From: UM-FILTER-49-7 sp964599895
Lineage (GTDB): Bacteria; Acidobacteriota; Holophagae; Thermotomaculales; Thermotomaculaceae
Length of the DNA: 64,000 nt
Reading direction: 5' to 3'
Assembly: GCA_964599895.1 (NCBI GenBank)
Contig: CAZRHT010000002.1
Span: 1-64,000, forward strand
The notes beneath the pieces are model-generated. The model saw nothing but the letters and a program-made list of their open reading frames with translations. It had not been told where the DNA came from and did no database searches. Positions 25,515 to 34,425 of the stretch are shown one piece after another. Numbering within the stretch: position 1 is the first letter of the stretch; the number at the start of each line of letters is the position of its first letter. The translations under genes and the position numbers were made by a program.

Positions 25515-26827
25515 TCGGCAATTTCAATACCATTCTTCTGGTTCATTTTTCGCTTATACATCGCCTTGTCCGCTTTGGATAGAATTGCTTCTGTTGTTGA
25601 TCCATGTTCCGGGAAAGAGGCAATGCCAATACTGACAGTCAATCGAATATCGCGGTAGTTATAGTTGCAAACGGATCTGGAAATTGCTTCCGCATATTTT
25701 CGACTTTCTTCAGCAGTCAGTCCAGGCTGGATAACGGTAAATTCATCTCCACCGTAGCGTGAGGCCACATCTTCCTCCCGAACTGCTTCCTTAATCAGTT
25801 GAGCCACATCCACCAGAACAGAACTTCCCGCAAGATGTCCATAATTGTCATTCACTGATTTGAAGTTGTCCAGATCCAGAAAAATTATTGAAAGGAACCC
25901 CTGGTATTGGGTAGCCTTTTTAATGGACTCCTCCAGAAACCAATTCTGATACCTTGAATTAAAAAGAGACGTCAGATCATCACGCTTGGTCATTTCCTCC
26001 ATTTCTTTGAACATCAATGCATTGTGAAGAATAATGGATCCATATTTCACCATGGTTTTAAGGGAATCCAGGTCATCATCTGTGAAGGGTTTTCCTGAAT
26101 CTTTGTTGATCAGCTCAATCACACCAAACAGTTCTCCTTTGCCTACAAGTGGTGCAGCCATAATCCGTTTTGTTTCAAAACCGGTGGCTTCATCCACCTC
26201 CTGCAAAAAGCGGGCATCCGTTTCTACATCGTTGATAATGATTGCCTCGCGTGTACTGGCTACCCATCCGGCCACACCCCTTCCAACGGGAATTTCAATC
26301 TTGCTCAATTTTTTCCGTACGTTCTGGTTGGTCATTCGAAAATAAAGGGCATTGCGTTCCCGATTTAAAAGCAATAATGACCATGAACGCGTATTGAGGA
26401 GGGTTTGCACCTTGTTCATAAATTCCCGCATGATGACATCCGGATCAGAAAGATTGATTGCAGACGTGGTCACGTGGTTCAGCACTTCATAGTTGCGCGA
26501 AAGAACCCGTTCTGATTCCTTCAGTTTCATCAACTTTTTTTCAATGAAAAGCATTAAACGAAATTCCTTTTCTGAAGAAAATGTCATACAACCGCTGATG
26601 TCCTGACCACTCCTGCGTCTGGTATACACATAATAATCATCCACCGGGATAATTCCCTTGATTTCAGATTGGTGGCCAATATAAAAAACATCCGTGAAAA
26701 TAACGATGTCGTGGGAAAATAGTGTCAAGGCGGAAAGATCCGTCTGGGAGGAACCCACATAGCGCGCGTATTTTCTTGGTACTTCTCCGAACCATAGGAT
26801 GTTCAGTAGATTTTTATGAATACCCAT
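25511..26827 (-). CDS. GAF-domain diguanylate cyclase
   Basis: A 438-residue cytoplasmic protein with three parts: an N-terminal region of about 110 residues without a recognised domain, a GAF domain (about 125-275; IPVGRGVAGWVASTREAIIINDV), and a GGDEF domain (about 285-435). The active-site motif is RYGGDEF near 359, preceded by REED, the RxxD inhibitory site, at the right distance. It should make c-di-GMP. Its start lies 25 bases inside the end of the FecR-domain gene, so the two are an operon. Confidence 0.92.
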   Translation of the reverse strand: MGIHKNLLNILWFGEVPRKYARYVGSSQTDLSALTLFSHDIVIFTDVFYIGHQSEIKGIIPVDDYYVYTRRRSGQDISGCMTFSSEKEFRLMLFIEKKLMKLKESERVLSRNYEVLNHVTTSAINLSDPDVIMREFMNKVQTLLNTRSWSLLLLNRERNALYFRMTNQNVRKKLSKIEIPVGRGVAGWVASTREAIIINDVETDARFLQEVDEATGFETKRIMAAPLVGKGELFGVIELINKDSGKPFTDDDLDSLKTMVKYGSIILHNALMFKEMEEMTKRDDLTSLFNSRYQNWFLEESIKKATQYQGFLSIIFLDLDNFKSVNDNYGHLAGSSVLVDVAQLIKEAVREEDVASRYGGDEFTVIQPGLTAEESRKYAEAISRSVCNYNYRDIRLTVSIGIASFPEHGSTTEAILSKADKAMYKRKMNQKNGIEIAE

Positions 26828-28194
26828 TTTTCCAAAATTGTCTCGTTGTCGCTGGCATCACGGGAAATGACCTCAATCCGGTTCTTTCCGGACTGGTACA
26901 ATGTAATAATGGAACTGAAAGTACCATCTTCTTTCACTTCCGCCAGCTGGTTGTTAACCGTTACCCGTGCATTGGGTTCGGTCTTTCCTCGCACAATGGC
27001 AGTCGTACCAAAAATGCGAATCGGCTCCAAAGTAAGAGGCGGCGGCGTCTGGTCCACGAGAAGCTCATGTTGGCGTGTTCCCACCACCTTAAATTCACGA
27101 ATATCGGAAAAACGTCCCTGCTCATTGGCCTCGTTCAAAGCTGCCACCCGCCAGAAATAAGTTCCTTTACCCGGAATGGGAAGCGTCAAGGAGGTCCCGC
27201 TGTAACCGTTTCGCCGTTCAATACAGCTCGCAAAAACCGTGTTGTTCGCCAATTCAAAGGCATAACCTGCGGCATTATAAACTTTTGACCAGCGAAATTG
27301 GACATTTCCTCCCTTTCCAGAGGTCTCAATGGTTTTGAAATTGGGGGGCTCTTCCGCAAGCGGCATAGGCGGCAACAGATAGGTCTTTTCTGCCATTGTG
27401 TGCTGGGAAAACCTTAGAACCTGCTGTGGACTCAGTTTACGATCTCTTTCTCCTCCCTCCACCATAAGGTTCCCTTCCAGGCACGCAATCGTTGTTGTCA
27501 AAACACTGCTGTCCAGTCCAGCGCGTCCCATTGCGTTTAAAGAGTACAGAACCCGTGCCTTTCCGATAACCAGTTCAAATTTCGGCTGATAATCTGTAAT
27601 TTTGGAAGCAGTAAATGAGATCCCGCCATTTTTCAGCTCCATGGACACGTTCAGAGAATGGGTGACTTTGTCTTCCTCAATCTGACTGAAAACTAATGTG
27701 GCCGGGTAGCGGAGAGTGACAGTGGAACCGTCAATAAAAATGATTTCACATCCAGACCCCTTCTTCATGGTCATCACGTCTCCAGAACGGATTTTCATGC
27801 TGCTTTCAACCTGAACTACGCGGGTCCCGCCCTCCAGATAATCCACCTGGCCCACCAGTTGGGCGATGTGGGCGCCGGACATTACAGCAGATTTTCTGGC
27901 CTCCATAATGCTGTTTGCCGCATCAAATACTTCTCTACTGAGTTTATCCAGTTTTGCAAACTCGTAGTTGTCCAGGTTTTCTTTCAGTGCATCTAAATGG
28001 TCCAGTGCTTTGTTCAGTTTTGCTTTTTCTTCATCAAGTCTCGCAACGACAAATGCCTTCTGGAGCAAGGCCAGAGATTCAAATAATTTTTTTTCACTCT
28101 GCTGACGCATCACGTGGACATAAACCGGGTAAGCTATCATAGAAATCAGAACCAGGAGAATAATGACCATCGCCGAAGTTTTTATAACTTTCAC
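26803..28194 (-). CDS. Membrane-anchored FecR-domain protein with Ig-like modules
   Basis: A 463-residue protein. GTG start at 28194 with AAGGAAG upstream. One N-terminal membrane helix, a periplasmic coiled coil (about 30-105), a FecR domain (about 115-215; VRSGD-like IRSGDVMTMKKGSGCEIIFIDG), a fibronectin III-like module (about 295-370; VQFRWSKVYNAAGYAFELA, YFWRVAALNE) and a C-terminal bacterial Ig-like module (VRGKTEPNARVTVNNQ). There is no sigma factor or TonB receptor nearby, so it is not a classical FecR regulator. It probably binds the cell envelope or transmits a signal to the coupled GGDEF protein; that is inference. Confidence 0.85.
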   Translation of the reverse strand: MKVIKTSAMVIILLVLISMIAYPVYVHVMRQQSEKKLFESLALLQKAFVVARLDEEKAKLNKALDHLDALKENLDNYEFAKLDKLSREVFDAANSIMEARKSAVMSGAHIAQLVGQVDYLEGGTRVVQVESSMKIRSGDVMTMKKGSGCEIIFIDGSTVTLRYPATLVFSQIEEDKVTHSLNVSMELKNGGISFTASKITDYQPKFELVIGKARVLYSLNAMGRAGLDSSVLTTTIACLEGNLMVEGGERDRKLSPQQVLRFSQHTMAEKTYLLPPMPLAEEPPNFKTIETSGKGGNVQFRWSKVYNAAGYAFELANNTVFASCIERRNGYSGTSLTLPIPGKGTYFWRVAALNEANEQGRFSDIREFKVVGTRQHELLVDQTPPPLTLEPIRIFGTTAIVRGKTEPNARVTVNNQLAEVKEDGTFSSIITLYQSGKNRIEVISRDASDNETILEKWVFIKIY

Positions 28195-28277
28195 AGTTTC
28201 TTCCTTTCTGTTCTTTCATTTTTATCATAATGTACACTATACTTTCAAGAGTTGATATAGAAAACTGGAGATAATCT

Positions 28278-29150
28278 ATGGCTGATAGGAAAAAACTTCA
28301 CACAATTCTGGATTCATTGACAATCCGTAAATCAACTGTTGAAAAACTGAACATGGATCCCATTACTTTCCCCCGGCGCTATCCCGATTTACCGGACAGG
28401 GAGGTTGCCGCGCTGATTGCCGCTTCGTTTGCTTTTGGCAAAGTAGCTGGCATCCTGGGGGCAGTGAAACAGGTACTGGCCCCCCTGGGGCCGTCTCCAG
28501 CAACCACTCTGCAAACAACAAAACAAAGTGATTTGAAGAAACTCTACCCGGATTTCAGATACCGATTTGTGAGCCATGAAGGTCTGATCGCTTTCCTTTC
28601 CGGTATTCGTGAGATTTTATTGAAATCAGGGAGGTTAAGTGCACATGTAAGAAAAGATTCCCCCATCGAAACAGCAGACAACCTCTTTCGGGAACTTCTG
28701 TCCGGCAGCGGAAATGAAATCGCCCTGCGCGCTTCCAATCTGCTGGCAGATCCCAAACGAGGCGGACCGGCCAAACGCTGGATGCTATTTCTCCGGTGGA
28801 TGGTTCGAAGCAAATTCCCTGATTTTGGTATTTGGAACCATCTGATCTCTCCTTCCCGGCTGATTATTCCCCTGGACACCCACGTTCTCAGAATTTCCCG
28901 TTACCTGGGCTTTACAATGAAAACCTCTCCTTCCATGAAAGTTGCGAGGGAAATCACCGAAGCTCTGGTCCAGTTTTCCCCCGCTGACCCCCTTCAGTTT
29001 GATTTTGCCCTTGCCCACATGGGAATAGATGGCATCTGCCCCAGGAACCGGGAATTGCGTCGCTGCGACATTTGCCCTTTGCAAGAATTCTGTTTGGAAG
29101 GTAGAATGGCAGGGAACATAGAATCGAAGGCAGGAAGGGAGTTCCAATGA
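28278..29150 (+). CDS. TIGR02757 (DUF2400) family protein
   Basis: A 290-residue protein of a conserved family of unknown function. Recognisable segments are YPDLPDREVAALIAASFAFG near the start, KRWMLFLRWMVRSKFPDFGIW in the middle, IPLDTHVLRISRYLGF, and a Cys-rich end (CPRNRELRRCDICPLQEFC) that looks like the cluster-binding tail of HhH/endonuclease III-type proteins. A DNA-related role is often suggested but not proven. The stop overlaps guaA (ATGA). Confidence 0.85.
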   Translation: MADRKKLHTILDSLTIRKSTVEKLNMDPITFPRRYPDLPDREVAALIAASFAFGKVAGILGAVKQVLAPLGPSPATTLQTTKQSDLKKLYPDFRYRFVSHEGLIAFLSGIREILLKSGRLSAHVRKDSPIETADNLFRELLSGSGNEIALRASNLLADPKRGGPAKRWMLFLRWMVRSKFPDFGIWNHLISPSRLIIPLDTHVLRISRYLGFTMKTSPSMKVAREITEALVQFSPADPLQFDFALAHMGIDGICPRNRELRRCDICPLQEFCLEGRMAGNIESKAGREFQ

Positions 29151-30685
29151 AACAAAACAAGGTTGTAGTACTGGATTTCGGCTCCCAATACACAAAACTC
29201 ATCTTAAGACGAATTCGGGAGCACCACATTTACAGTGAAATCGTTCCCATTGACACAGCTGTGGAAAAAATCCGAGAAATGGCCCCGGCCGCCATTATTC
29301 TCTCCGGCGGGCCCCGTTCCGTCTACGAAGAAGGGGCATTTCACGCTGATCCCGCACTCTTTTCCATGGGTATTCCGGTTCTGGGTATCTGTTATGGCAT
29401 GCAATTGATGGCCCATCTGCTGAATGGGAAAGTTGCGGCTTCCAATGACCGGGAATACGGTCGGGCCACAGCAAAGTTCCGAACAAATTCTCCGCTTTTT
29501 CAGGGAACCAAGGCGGAATCCGTGGCCTGGATGAGCCATGGAGATAAAGTAGAAGCGGTTCCTCCCGGTTTCCGCGCCATTGCCGAAACCGATACAACTC
29601 CGATCGCAGCCATGGAAAACTATGAGAAACGCCTGTACGCAGTGCAATTTCACCCGGAAGTCACCCACACTGAAATGGGGAAAGATATCCTGAAGAATTT
29701 CCTGATCAACATCGCCAGAATTGACCCGGACTGGCAGATGGGGTCATTTGTGGATGCGGAAATTTCCCGCATCCGTGAAATTGTAGGGAATGGAACTGTC
29801 ATCTGTGGCCTTTCCGGCGGCGTGGATTCCTCCGTGGCAGCCGCCCTCATCCATCGGGCCATCGGCGATCAGCTGCAATGCATATTCGTAGATCATGGAC
29901 TCTTGAGAAAAAATGAAAAAAATCTGGTAATTGAAACCTTTACCCATCAATTTCATTTCAACCTGAAGGCCGTGGATGGTTCTGAAACCTTCCTCAACCG
30001 ATTGTCTGGTCTCTCTGATCCGGAAGAGAAACGTAAAATCATTGGTCGTACATTTATCGAAGTGTTTGAGGAAGAAGCCCGTCAATTTGACAATGCCCGC
30101 TTCCTTGCCCAGGGAACGCTGTACCCGGATGTTATTGAGTCCGCAGCACACGGCGGTGCCTCGGTTACCATCAAATCCCACCACAACGTCGGGGGATTGC
30201 CTGCACACATGAACCTGAAGCTGCTGGAACCGCTGAAAGAGTTGTTCAAAGATGAAGTCCGGGAATTGGGCCGTCTGCTGGGTCTGCCGGAGGAAATTGT
30301 CGGCCGCCATCCCTTTCCGGGACCGGGACTGGCCGTTCGGATCCCCGGCGCAGTGGATAGAGAAAAAATTGCCATCTTACAGGAAGCCGATGATATCTTC
30401 ATTGAAATGCTCCGTTCAGCCGGACTTTACGATGAAATCGCCCAGGCCTTCGCGGTGCTGATTCCGGTCAAAACCGTTGGAGTGATGGGGGATTTCAGAA
30501 CCTACGAGTACGTCGCGGCACTTCGGGCCGTTAAATCCGAGGACTTCATGACAGCAGACTGGTACCCCATGCCCCACAGCCTGCTCGCTGATATATCCGC
30601 CAGGATTGTTAACGAAGTCAAGGGTATCAACCGGGTGGTCTACGACATTACCTCCAAACCCCCCGGAACAGTGGAGTGGGAATAA
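29147..30685 (+). CDS. guaA: GMP synthase (glutamine-hydrolysing)
   Basis: Converts XMP to GMP. The 512-residue protein has a class I glutamine amidotransferase domain (GICYGMQ with Cys82; FHPEVTHTEMG supplying His and Glu), an ATP-pyrophosphatase domain (GLSGGVDSSVAAALIH) and the dimerisation domain with HPFPGPGLAVRI and the C-terminal SKPPGTVEWE. Normal length; coupled to the upstream gene by ATGA. Confidence 0.98.
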   Translation: MKQNKVVVLDFGSQYTKLILRRIREHHIYSEIVPIDTAVEKIREMAPAAIILSGGPRSVYEEGAFHADPALFSMGIPVLGICYGMQLMAHLLNGKVAASNDREYGRATAKFRTNSPLFQGTKAESVAWMSHGDKVEAVPPGFRAIAETDTTPIAAMENYEKRLYAVQFHPEVTHTEMGKDILKNFLINIARIDPDWQMGSFVDAEISRIREIVGNGTVICGLSGGVDSSVAAALIHRAIGDQLQCIFVDHGLLRKNEKNLVIETFTHQFHFNLKAVDGSETFLNRLSGLSDPEEKRKIIGRTFIEVFEEEARQFDNARFLAQGTLYPDVIESAAHGGASVTIKSHHNVGGLPAHMNLKLLEPLKELFKDEVRELGRLLGLPEEIVGRHPFPGPGLAVRIPGAVDREKIAILQEADDIFIEMLRSAGLYDEIAQAFAVLIPVKTVGVMGDFRTYEYVAALRAVKSEDFMTADWYPMPHSLLADISARIVNEVKGINRVVYDITSKPPGTVEWE

Positions 30686-30726
30686 TATAAGCCTGAGCAG
30701 GGGTAGGAGCAGGGGGGAAGAACAAC

Positions 30727-31614
30727 ATGGAATTGCACACTCATCACTCATCACTCATCACCCATCACGCCTCACCCTCCGTTTCTGTGATTATCCCAAC
30801 ATTTAACAGGCGTGAGCGCGTACTTAAGGCGATTGCAAGCGTTGTTTCGCAAACCCGGCAGCCGGATGAGATTATTGTGGTGGATGACGGGTCTACAGAC
30901 GGAAGCAGCGTCGCAATCCGGAATAACTTTCCCACCGTAACAGTTATTCGGCAGGAAAACTCCGGTGTAAGTTCAGCACGAAACGCCGGGATCCGGGCAG
31001 CCACAGGAGAATGGCTGGCATTTCTGGACTCTGACGATGAATGGAAGCCGGAAAAACTTGGAAAACATATGGCGTATGCCCTGTCCCATCCAAAATACAG
31101 AGTTTCCCAGACTGATGAGGTGTGGATTCGAAACGGCTATTTTGTAAACCCAATGAAAAAGCATGGGAAAAAAGCCGGGCGTTTCTTCCGGGACGCACTG
31201 AAGCTTTGTCTGGTCAGCCCTTCCGCCGTAATGATTCACCAAAATGTGTTCCGGGATATTGGTTATTTTGATCAGACTCTTCCGGCCTGTGAAGATTATG
31301 ACCTGTGGCTTCGTATTCTGGCTCGGGAACAAATTGGATTTCTTGCGGAAAAACTGGTGGTCAAACATGGCGGTCATCCGGATCAGCTCTCCCGTAATTT
31401 CATTGCCATGGACCGGTTCCGCGTGCGTGCCATCTTGAAGATTCTCCGGTTTCCTGAACTGGTAATTGAGGACAGAAAAGATGCGGTGGTGGAACTGGCT
31501 GAGAAGTGTCACATTCTGGAACAGGGATATGCAAAACACGGCTCCCCGGAAAAGTGCGCCCGTTTTCGATGGATTCGGGAAACAGTGACAGGTAAATTGG
31601 ACAGAAAAGTGTAA
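30727..31614 (+). CDS. Family 2 glycosyltransferase
   Basis: A 295-residue GT-A enzyme. Core motifs are SVSVIIPTFNR, VVDDGSTDGS and FLDSDDEWKPEKL (DxD-type nucleotide-sugar site), followed by a C-terminal part with CEDYDLWLR. No membrane segment is seen. ATG at 30727 has GGGGGGAAG upstream, but the first 18 residues (HTHHSSLITHH) are encoded by a short simple repeat that recurs at 34311, so the N-terminus may be repeat-derived. Sugar and acceptor unknown; the position near lipid II genes hints at envelope glycan. Confidence 0.85.
   Translation: MELHTHHSSLITHHASPSVSVIIPTFNRRERVLKAIASVVSQTRQPDEIIVVDDGSTDGSSVAIRNNFPTVTVIRQENSGVSSARNAGIRAATGEWLAFLDSDDEWKPEKLGKHMAYALSHPKYRVSQTDEVWIRNGYFVNPMKKHGKKAGRFFRDALKLCLVSPSAVMIHQNVFRDIGYFDQTLPACEDYDLWLRILAREQIGFLAEKLVVKHGGHPDQLSRNFIAMDRFRVRAILKILRFPELVIEDRKDAVVELAEKCHILEQGYAKHGSPEKCARFRWIRETVTGKLDRKV
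30745..30768 (+). repeat. CACTCATCAC-type short repeat, copy A
   Basis: 24-base unit made of CACTCATCACTCATCACCCATCAC-like tandem pieces, starting 18 bases into the glycosyltransferase ORF. It matches copy B (34311-34334) at 22 of 24 positions, and similarity extends a little to the left. Both copies lie in the same orientation near the 5' end of a gene. Confidence 0.6.
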
Positions 31615-31656
31615 GCTGTGGTATATCTCTACAAGCACCATTTTGAGGAGGGCCCA

Positions 31657-32526
31657 ATGAAAAGAATGATCCGAACATTTGTTATTACCCTGTTGATAGC
31701 AGCAGCCACTGTAGCCCAGGCAGGGATTATTTACAGTGCCAGAACAAGTACAGAGCTCTACGGAGAAAATGCTGAACAGCAAAAGCAAAACCCCATGATG
31801 CAGCAGGTTCTGGAACCGCAGGAAATGAAGGTTTTTGCCCAGGACAAGGGCGCGAGAATCAAATTTCTCAGCGATTCCATATTATACAAGAAGGGAGATT
31901 TTATGGTCACTGAGGACGGGAAGACCATGTATCTCTGCGACCCTCAGGCCAAAACCTATCACAAACTGGATCTGGAGGCCATGAAAGGAAAGGCCCTGGG
32001 ATTGATGAAAACAATGACAAAAATGACAAAAATGACCTACAGTAACGTTTTTGTCAACATTGTGGATAAAGGTGATGCCGGAACAGTCGCCGGCTATCCG
32101 GTGAAAAAGTATCGCCTGCTGGTAGAGTATGATACGAACATGAAGATCCTGTTCAAGAAGATCAAAACTCATGAAAGAAAGGAATTTTTCATCTATGTAA
32201 CCTCGAAGCTGTCAATGAACCTGGTACCGGAATACAACAACAGCCAGATGTTTACAACCGGTGTGGATCAAGTGGACAGTCAGATCCAGTCGAAGTTGAA
32301 AGGATTGGGATTCCCCATGAAAACTGAACAGCTCAGTTATGGCAAGAATAACGAATTGACTTCCAAGACCTCTTTCGAGATCACATCCATCAATGAAAAA
32401 TCTCTGAATCCTGCGTTGTTCAAACTTCCCAGTGGATACACCGAGAAAGAAATCCAGGTTGAAGGAACGGATTCAGAAGGAAATACCGAGAAACATAAAT
32501 TCAAGATGGGAGATCTATTTAAATGA
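31657..32526 (+). CDS. Secreted DUF4412-like protein
   Basis: A 289-residue exported protein. ATG at 31657 follows GAGGAGGG and starts a clear signal peptide (MKRMIRTFVITLLIAAATVAQA); an in-frame GTG at 31618 has neither. The mature part is beta-rich with a run KTMTKMTKMTYSN and a lipoprotein-localisation-like ending (FKLPSGYTEKEIQV) typical of DUF4412 proteins, whose function is unknown. Its stop overlaps uppP. Confidence 0.7.
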   Translation: MKRMIRTFVITLLIAAATVAQAGIIYSARTSTELYGENAEQQKQNPMMQQVLEPQEMKVFAQDKGARIKFLSDSILYKKGDFMVTEDGKTMYLCDPQAKTYHKLDLEAMKGKALGLMKTMTKMTKMTYSNVFVNIVDKGDAGTVAGYPVKKYRLLVEYDTNMKILFKKIKTHERKEFFIYVTSKLSMNLVPEYNNSQMFTTGVDQVDSQIQSKLKGLGFPMKTEQLSYGKNNELTSKTSFEITSINEKSLNPALFKLPSGYTEKEIQVEGTDSEGNTEKHKFKMGDLFK

Positions 32527-33329
32527 CACTGTTGCAGGCTCTGGTCCTGGCCTTTGTGCAGGGGATGACAGAATTCCTGCCTGTATCCAGTTCCGGCCAC
32601 CTGGCACTGTTCGGACGGTTATTTGGAATGAAGGCTCCGGATATCAATTTTGATATTGTGCTGCACATGGCTACGCTGCTCGCGGTGTTGATCTACTACC
32701 GGAAGCAACTGATTGATCTCGCTATCCACCTGTTCTCAAGGAAGGGCGGAGAAGGGTTTGCTGAAAACCCTCTCCGCTTTCTCTTTTTCGTCATTCTGAC
32801 ATCTATTCCCACCGGTATCATCGGCCTGGCACTGGACAGCAGAATGGAAACCCTGCATGAAAACCTGATTTTTGTAGGCGTCTGCTTTTTTATCACCGCA
32901 ATTATGCTCCTGACAACTCATCTGAAACAGAAAAAAAGGCTTATCGGAAAATCGTTGTTGAATTCCCCCTGGTGGGTTCCGGCACTGATCGGGATCGCAC
33001 AGGGGATTGCCGTCCTTCCCGGAGTGTCCCGATCCGGTTTTACTATCGGTGCTGCACTTCTTCTGGGCATTGCCGCCACCGATTCGGCAGATTACGGCTT
33101 TATCGTTTCCATCCCGGCCATACTGGGCGCTTTTCTGTTAAAGCTTGGGGGCATTAGCGCCATGGGATTCTCCATGAATTATGTGCTGGGCTTTGTACTG
33201 GCCTTTCTCGTAGGACTGGCCTCCATCCGCCTGGTTGTGGTATTTGTGGAAAAGGCCCGACTCCATTATTTTGCGGCTTACATGGTCATTGTTTCTATTG
33301 TCACTCTTATCCTTGGTGTTACAGGATGA
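32523..33329 (+). CDS. uppP: Undecaprenyl-diphosphatase UppP
   Basis: Membrane phosphatase that recycles undecaprenyl diphosphate to the monophosphate carrier used by MraY. The 268-residue protein has about eight helices, the BacA motifs EFLPVSSSGHL (with QGMTEF before it) and PGVSRSGFTIGAALL. ATGA overlap with the DUF4412 gene. It lies in the same gene run as the MurJ-MurG fusion and mraY. Confidence 0.96.
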   Translation: MTLLQALVLAFVQGMTEFLPVSSSGHLALFGRLFGMKAPDINFDIVLHMATLLAVLIYYRKQLIDLAIHLFSRKGGEGFAENPLRFLFFVILTSIPTGIIGLALDSRMETLHENLIFVGVCFFITAIMLLTTHLKQKKRLIGKSLLNSPWWVPALIGIAQGIAVLPGVSRSGFTIGAALLLGIAATDSADYGFIVSIPAILGAFLLKLGGISAMGFSMNYVLGFVLAFLVGLASIRLVVVFVEKARLHYFAAYMVIVSIVTLILGVTG

Positions 33330-34106
33330 ATGATGGACTACATTGATTCCCACTGCCATATCGTTATGGACCGGTTTGACGAAGACCGGAATGAGATTCT
33401 GACGGATTATTTTAAATCCGGGGGGAAAGCCATGCTGTCCGTGGCCACCGGAAGGGAAGATCACGAATTCAACCTGACACTGAGCTTGAAATGGGACAAT
33501 TTTTACACTTCGCTGGGATGGCACCCCCATGATGCGAAGGATTTTGGAAAGAATGAAGAGGCTTTCTTACTTTCCGCAATTGAGAAAAGAGAAATCCAGG
33601 CAGTGGGTGAAATCGGCCTGGACTATCACTACAACCTCTCGGAACGGGCTGAACAGCTCAGAACATTTGGCCGACAGATGGCTATAGCCGATAAGTCCGG
33701 ATTGCCCGTCATTATTCACACCCGGGAAGCAGATCGGGATACCATGGACATCCTGAGACGGTACCGGAAGGTTCGGGGCATTCTCCATTGTTACACTTCC
33801 GGCCGGGAACTGATGGAAGCAGGGCTGGAACTGGACTATTTTGTTTCTTTCAGCGGTATCATCACCTTTCAGAAATCCGCCGAAGAGATCCGGGAGCTGT
33901 TGAAAGTTGTGCCACTGGATCGGCTGCTATTTGAAACTGATTCCCCCTACCTGGCGCCGGCTCCTTTCCGGGGCAAGCGAAATGATCCCCGGAAAGTTGT
34001 TTATGTCATTGAGAAAGCCGCTGAACTCAAGGGCCTCGAACCAGAAAAGCTTTCCGCCCAGGCAAACCAGAATTTCTACCAGATCTTTCCTGGAAGAGAA
34101 TTTTGA
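33330..34106 (+). CDS. TatD-family metal-dependent hydrolase
   Basis: A 258-residue TIM-barrel hydrolase. Metal ligands: DSHCH (His8, His10), GEIGLDYHY (Glu), IHTREA (His), HCYTS (His), and ETDSPYLAP (Asp). Family members are 3'-5' DNases or related phosphodiesterases. Two adjacent ATGs (33330, 33333) follow directly on the uppP stop. Confidence 0.93.
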   Translation: MMDYIDSHCHIVMDRFDEDRNEILTDYFKSGGKAMLSVATGREDHEFNLTLSLKWDNFYTSLGWHPHDAKDFGKNEEAFLLSAIEKREIQAVGEIGLDYHYNLSERAEQLRTFGRQMAIADKSGLPVIIHTREADRDTMDILRRYRKVRGILHCYTSGRELMEAGLELDYFVSFSGIITFQKSAEEIRELLKVVPLDRLLFETDSPYLAPAPFRGKRNDPRKVVYVIEKAAELKGLEPEKLSAQANQNFYQIFPGREF

Positions 34107-34425
34107 CGTTAAGCAGAAAGCGAGATTGAGCCAAAGCGGGAAAGTACGTAAAATCCTTTACATTGCCAAATCATCATTCCGCAAAACCCCCTTTTCGAAT
34201 CCATGATTTTGTATTAATTTCTACTCCTTTTTCCCTGCACTCCCCCGGGATGAGTAGGAGAACGGCTGTGGAAAAGAGAAATAATAGAATTACCTCTCTT
34301 TGCCATTCTTCACTCGTCACTCATTACCCATCACCTGGCATAGCAGGACCGAAGGTTCCAGTGGAAATTCAAGGCAAAATCTGGGAAAATAAGGGGAAGA
34401 ATAAAACGGAGCGAATGGAAATTCG
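34107..34425. other. 319-bp spacer before the MurJ-MurG gene
   Basis: No open frame or RNA recognised. It contains copy B of the CACTCATCAC repeat and a loose inverted pair CTACTC / GAGTAG around 34222-34257. No clear terminator after tatD and no strong promoter are visible. Confidence 0.5.
34311..34334 (+). repeat. CACTCATCAC-type short repeat, copy B
   Basis: Differs from copy A (30745-30768) at 2 of 24 positions. Lies 92 bases before the MurJ-MurG start, outside any gene, in the same orientation as copy A. Confidence 0.6.
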
